DNA of 14,331 nucleotides from an uncultured Prevotella sp. (GTDB lineage: Bacteria; Bacteroidota; Bacteroidia; Bacteroidales; Bacteroidaceae). A program made the position numbers and the translations under genes. The stretch spans positions 1 through 14,331 of the forward strand of contig ONMG01000222.1 in assembly GCA_900318855.1 (NCBI GenBank), in the 5' to 3' direction. Shown one piece after another: positions 13,333 to 14,331 of this stretch (position 1 is its first letter; the number at the start of each line of letters is the position of its first letter). The notes beneath the pieces are model-generated. The model made no database searches, was not told where the DNA came from, and saw only the letters and a list, made by a program, of their open reading frames with translations.

Positions 13333-14331
13333 TTACCTATTTGAATTACTTTTAAAAGGGCCATAAACCGCCCTCACAATCATACTTTCATCTTTTGCGG
13401 ACAGAACATATACCAAATATTTCTTTCCTTTATCATAGACTTTGACCACTACATGTCCACCATATTTGCAAACATCTTTCATCCATGATTCGTTAGCATA
13501 CTTGGTCGCTAATTTTTCCGGCAGTTCTGTAGGGAAAATATTCCGGTCACCAGGATATAAGAGTCTGGAGTCCATTCTGCTTAGGACAGCTGGCTGAATG
13601 TGCGCGTAATCCCAAACTGGGATTATATAGTTCCGAGCACGAATGTCGGCTATGAATCCAGCACTCATCGCATCTCTATATGCATGATGGTTAGCCTTGC
13701 AAACATCAACTTTTCCACACGTAAGTGCGACTAAACTGTCAAGTTCAAATAGTCGATTTGATGCATCATAAAGGCGACCGCTCAAATCGCCCCCCGTATA
13801 ATAAGCAAAAGGGCCATAGCATACTTTAATAGCTATACTATTAGTATTCTCATTCGGGCTCAAGGTTCCATCTGTATTCTTTGGATTCATGTCATAACAT
13901 CTTACACGTTCATTACCCAACAGAACCTCCCCATTGGACGCAAGATTCTCAATGTGGAAATCATACTTCTGAGCTTTATATTTCAGCCTTATCTGCTTTC
14001 TTGATCCTACCACAAACTGCTCACACTTCAAGCCATTCCTGGCCTTCCATTTTATGAAGTTAATGTAATTATTAAAGTCCCGATCATGAATAGGATAAGG
14101 GTAATTATAATTAGGGAACCCACGATCAATAGCTTCACTGAAGTCCACATATTCGGCGACCTCAGCGATTCCTGTTAACACATAATTTGGGATACGCCCT
14201 TTTGTGTATGGTGCCGCATTTATACTGTCCCCTATATGATCGCTATGAAAATGAGAAATCATCATGTAATCCACATGATTTTTCATGGGGTTCACTCGCT
14301 CAATGTATCTTGCTATCCATTCTCCTGCACG
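13333..14331 (-). CDS. MBL-fold metallo-hydrolase (partial, 5' end outside window)
   Basis: The reading frame runs to the right edge: upstream of the GTG at 14295, twelve more sense codons (RAGEWIARYIER) are in frame, so the gene is truncated by the window; 332 residues are visible. The metal motif HFHSDH (HxHxDH) lies near the visible N-terminus, followed later by NTNSIAI, a GGDLSG turn with the expected metal Asp, and KANHHAYRDA with a late metal His. This order resembles the ComEC/Rec2-type metallo-beta-lactamase subgroup, so a hydrolase for phosphodiester or other ester substrates is possible. Whether it has a signal peptide cannot be seen. It is upstream of and probably co-transcribed with the GH20 gene. 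The fold is secure and the substrate unknown. Confidence 0.88.
   Translation of the reverse strand, partial: RAGEWIARYIERVNPMKNHVDYMMISHFHSDHIGDSINAAPYTKGRIPNYVLTGIAEVAEYVDFSEAIDRGFPNYNYPYPIHDRDFNNYINFIKWKARNGLKCEQFVVGSRKQIRLKYKAQKYDFHIENLASNGEVLLGNERVRCYDMNPKNTDGTLSPNENTNSIAIKVCYGPFAYYTGGDLSGRLYDASNRLFELDSLVALTCGKVDVCKANHHAYRDAMSAGFIADIRARNYIIPVWDYAHIQPAVLSRMDSRLLYPGDRNIFPTELPEKLATKYANESWMKDVCKYGGHVVVKVYDKGKKYLVYVLSAKDESMIVRAVYGPFKSNSNR

Noticed and set aside
1..14331. CRISPR array, tRNA, rRNA, transposase or integrase
   Set aside because: No spaced identical repeats, no cloverleaf with a T-loop, no rRNA core motif and no transposase-like protein were found.

Overview
The window looks like chromosome from a Bacteroidota bacterium, most likely Prevotellaceae or a relative. 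Two large secreted proteins end in type IX secretion (T9SS) C-terminal signals of the form 'P-[KR]-G-V-Y-I-V-N-G-x-K'. Upstream regions are A/T-rich without Shine-Dalgarno sequences, and two starts are preceded by exact matches to the Bacteroidota -7 box TAnnTTTG. The families present (Tat-exported Gfo/Idh/MocA oxidoreductase, DUF1080 proteins, secreted sugar isomerase-like TIM barrel, GH20) are typical of gut, oral or rumen glycan degraders. No SusC/SusD pair, sugar regulator, tRNA, rRNA, insertion sequence or CRISPR array is visible.

Layout. 1-285: a spacer whose first ~130 bases hold a cluster of small inverted repeats, followed by a promoter. 286-5811 (+): five genes in a row, namely a cytoplasmic Gfo/Idh/MocA oxidoreductase, a Tat-exported Gfo/Idh/MocA oxidoreductase, two tandem DUF1080 (3-keto-disaccharide hydrolase family) proteins of which one is a signal-peptide protein and one a lipoprotein, and an exported sugar isomerase/epimerase-like TIM barrel. 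5925-8888 (+): a 987-residue T9SS surface protein with three jelly-roll (choice-of-anchor J/cleaved-adhesin-like) domains. 9028-11277 (-): a T9SS-exported clan GH-A-like glycosidase resembling DUF5722. 11395-11610: a decayed T9SS tail from a lost gene. 11706-14331 (-): a GH20 beta-N-acetylhexosaminidase and an upstream, window-truncated MBL-fold hydrolase, one base apart and visibly more A/T-rich than the rest.

How the genes may work together. The five-gene block fits the recently recognised oxidative route of glycoside cleavage. An oxidoreductase converts the C3 hydroxyl of a sugar to a ketone, a DUF1080 enzyme breaks the now labile glycosidic bond by elimination/hydration, and a reductase or isomerase returns the keto-sugar to metabolism. 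The predicted locations (one oxidoreductase in the cytoplasm, one exported by Tat, two DUF1080 enzymes and the TIM barrel outside the inner membrane) suggest that bond cleavage happens in the periplasm. The substrate cannot be read from the sequence. The most unusual details are the cysteine-rich tether of the DUF1080 lipoprotein, strong hairpins inside the apparent operon, and the T9SS-tail remnant.
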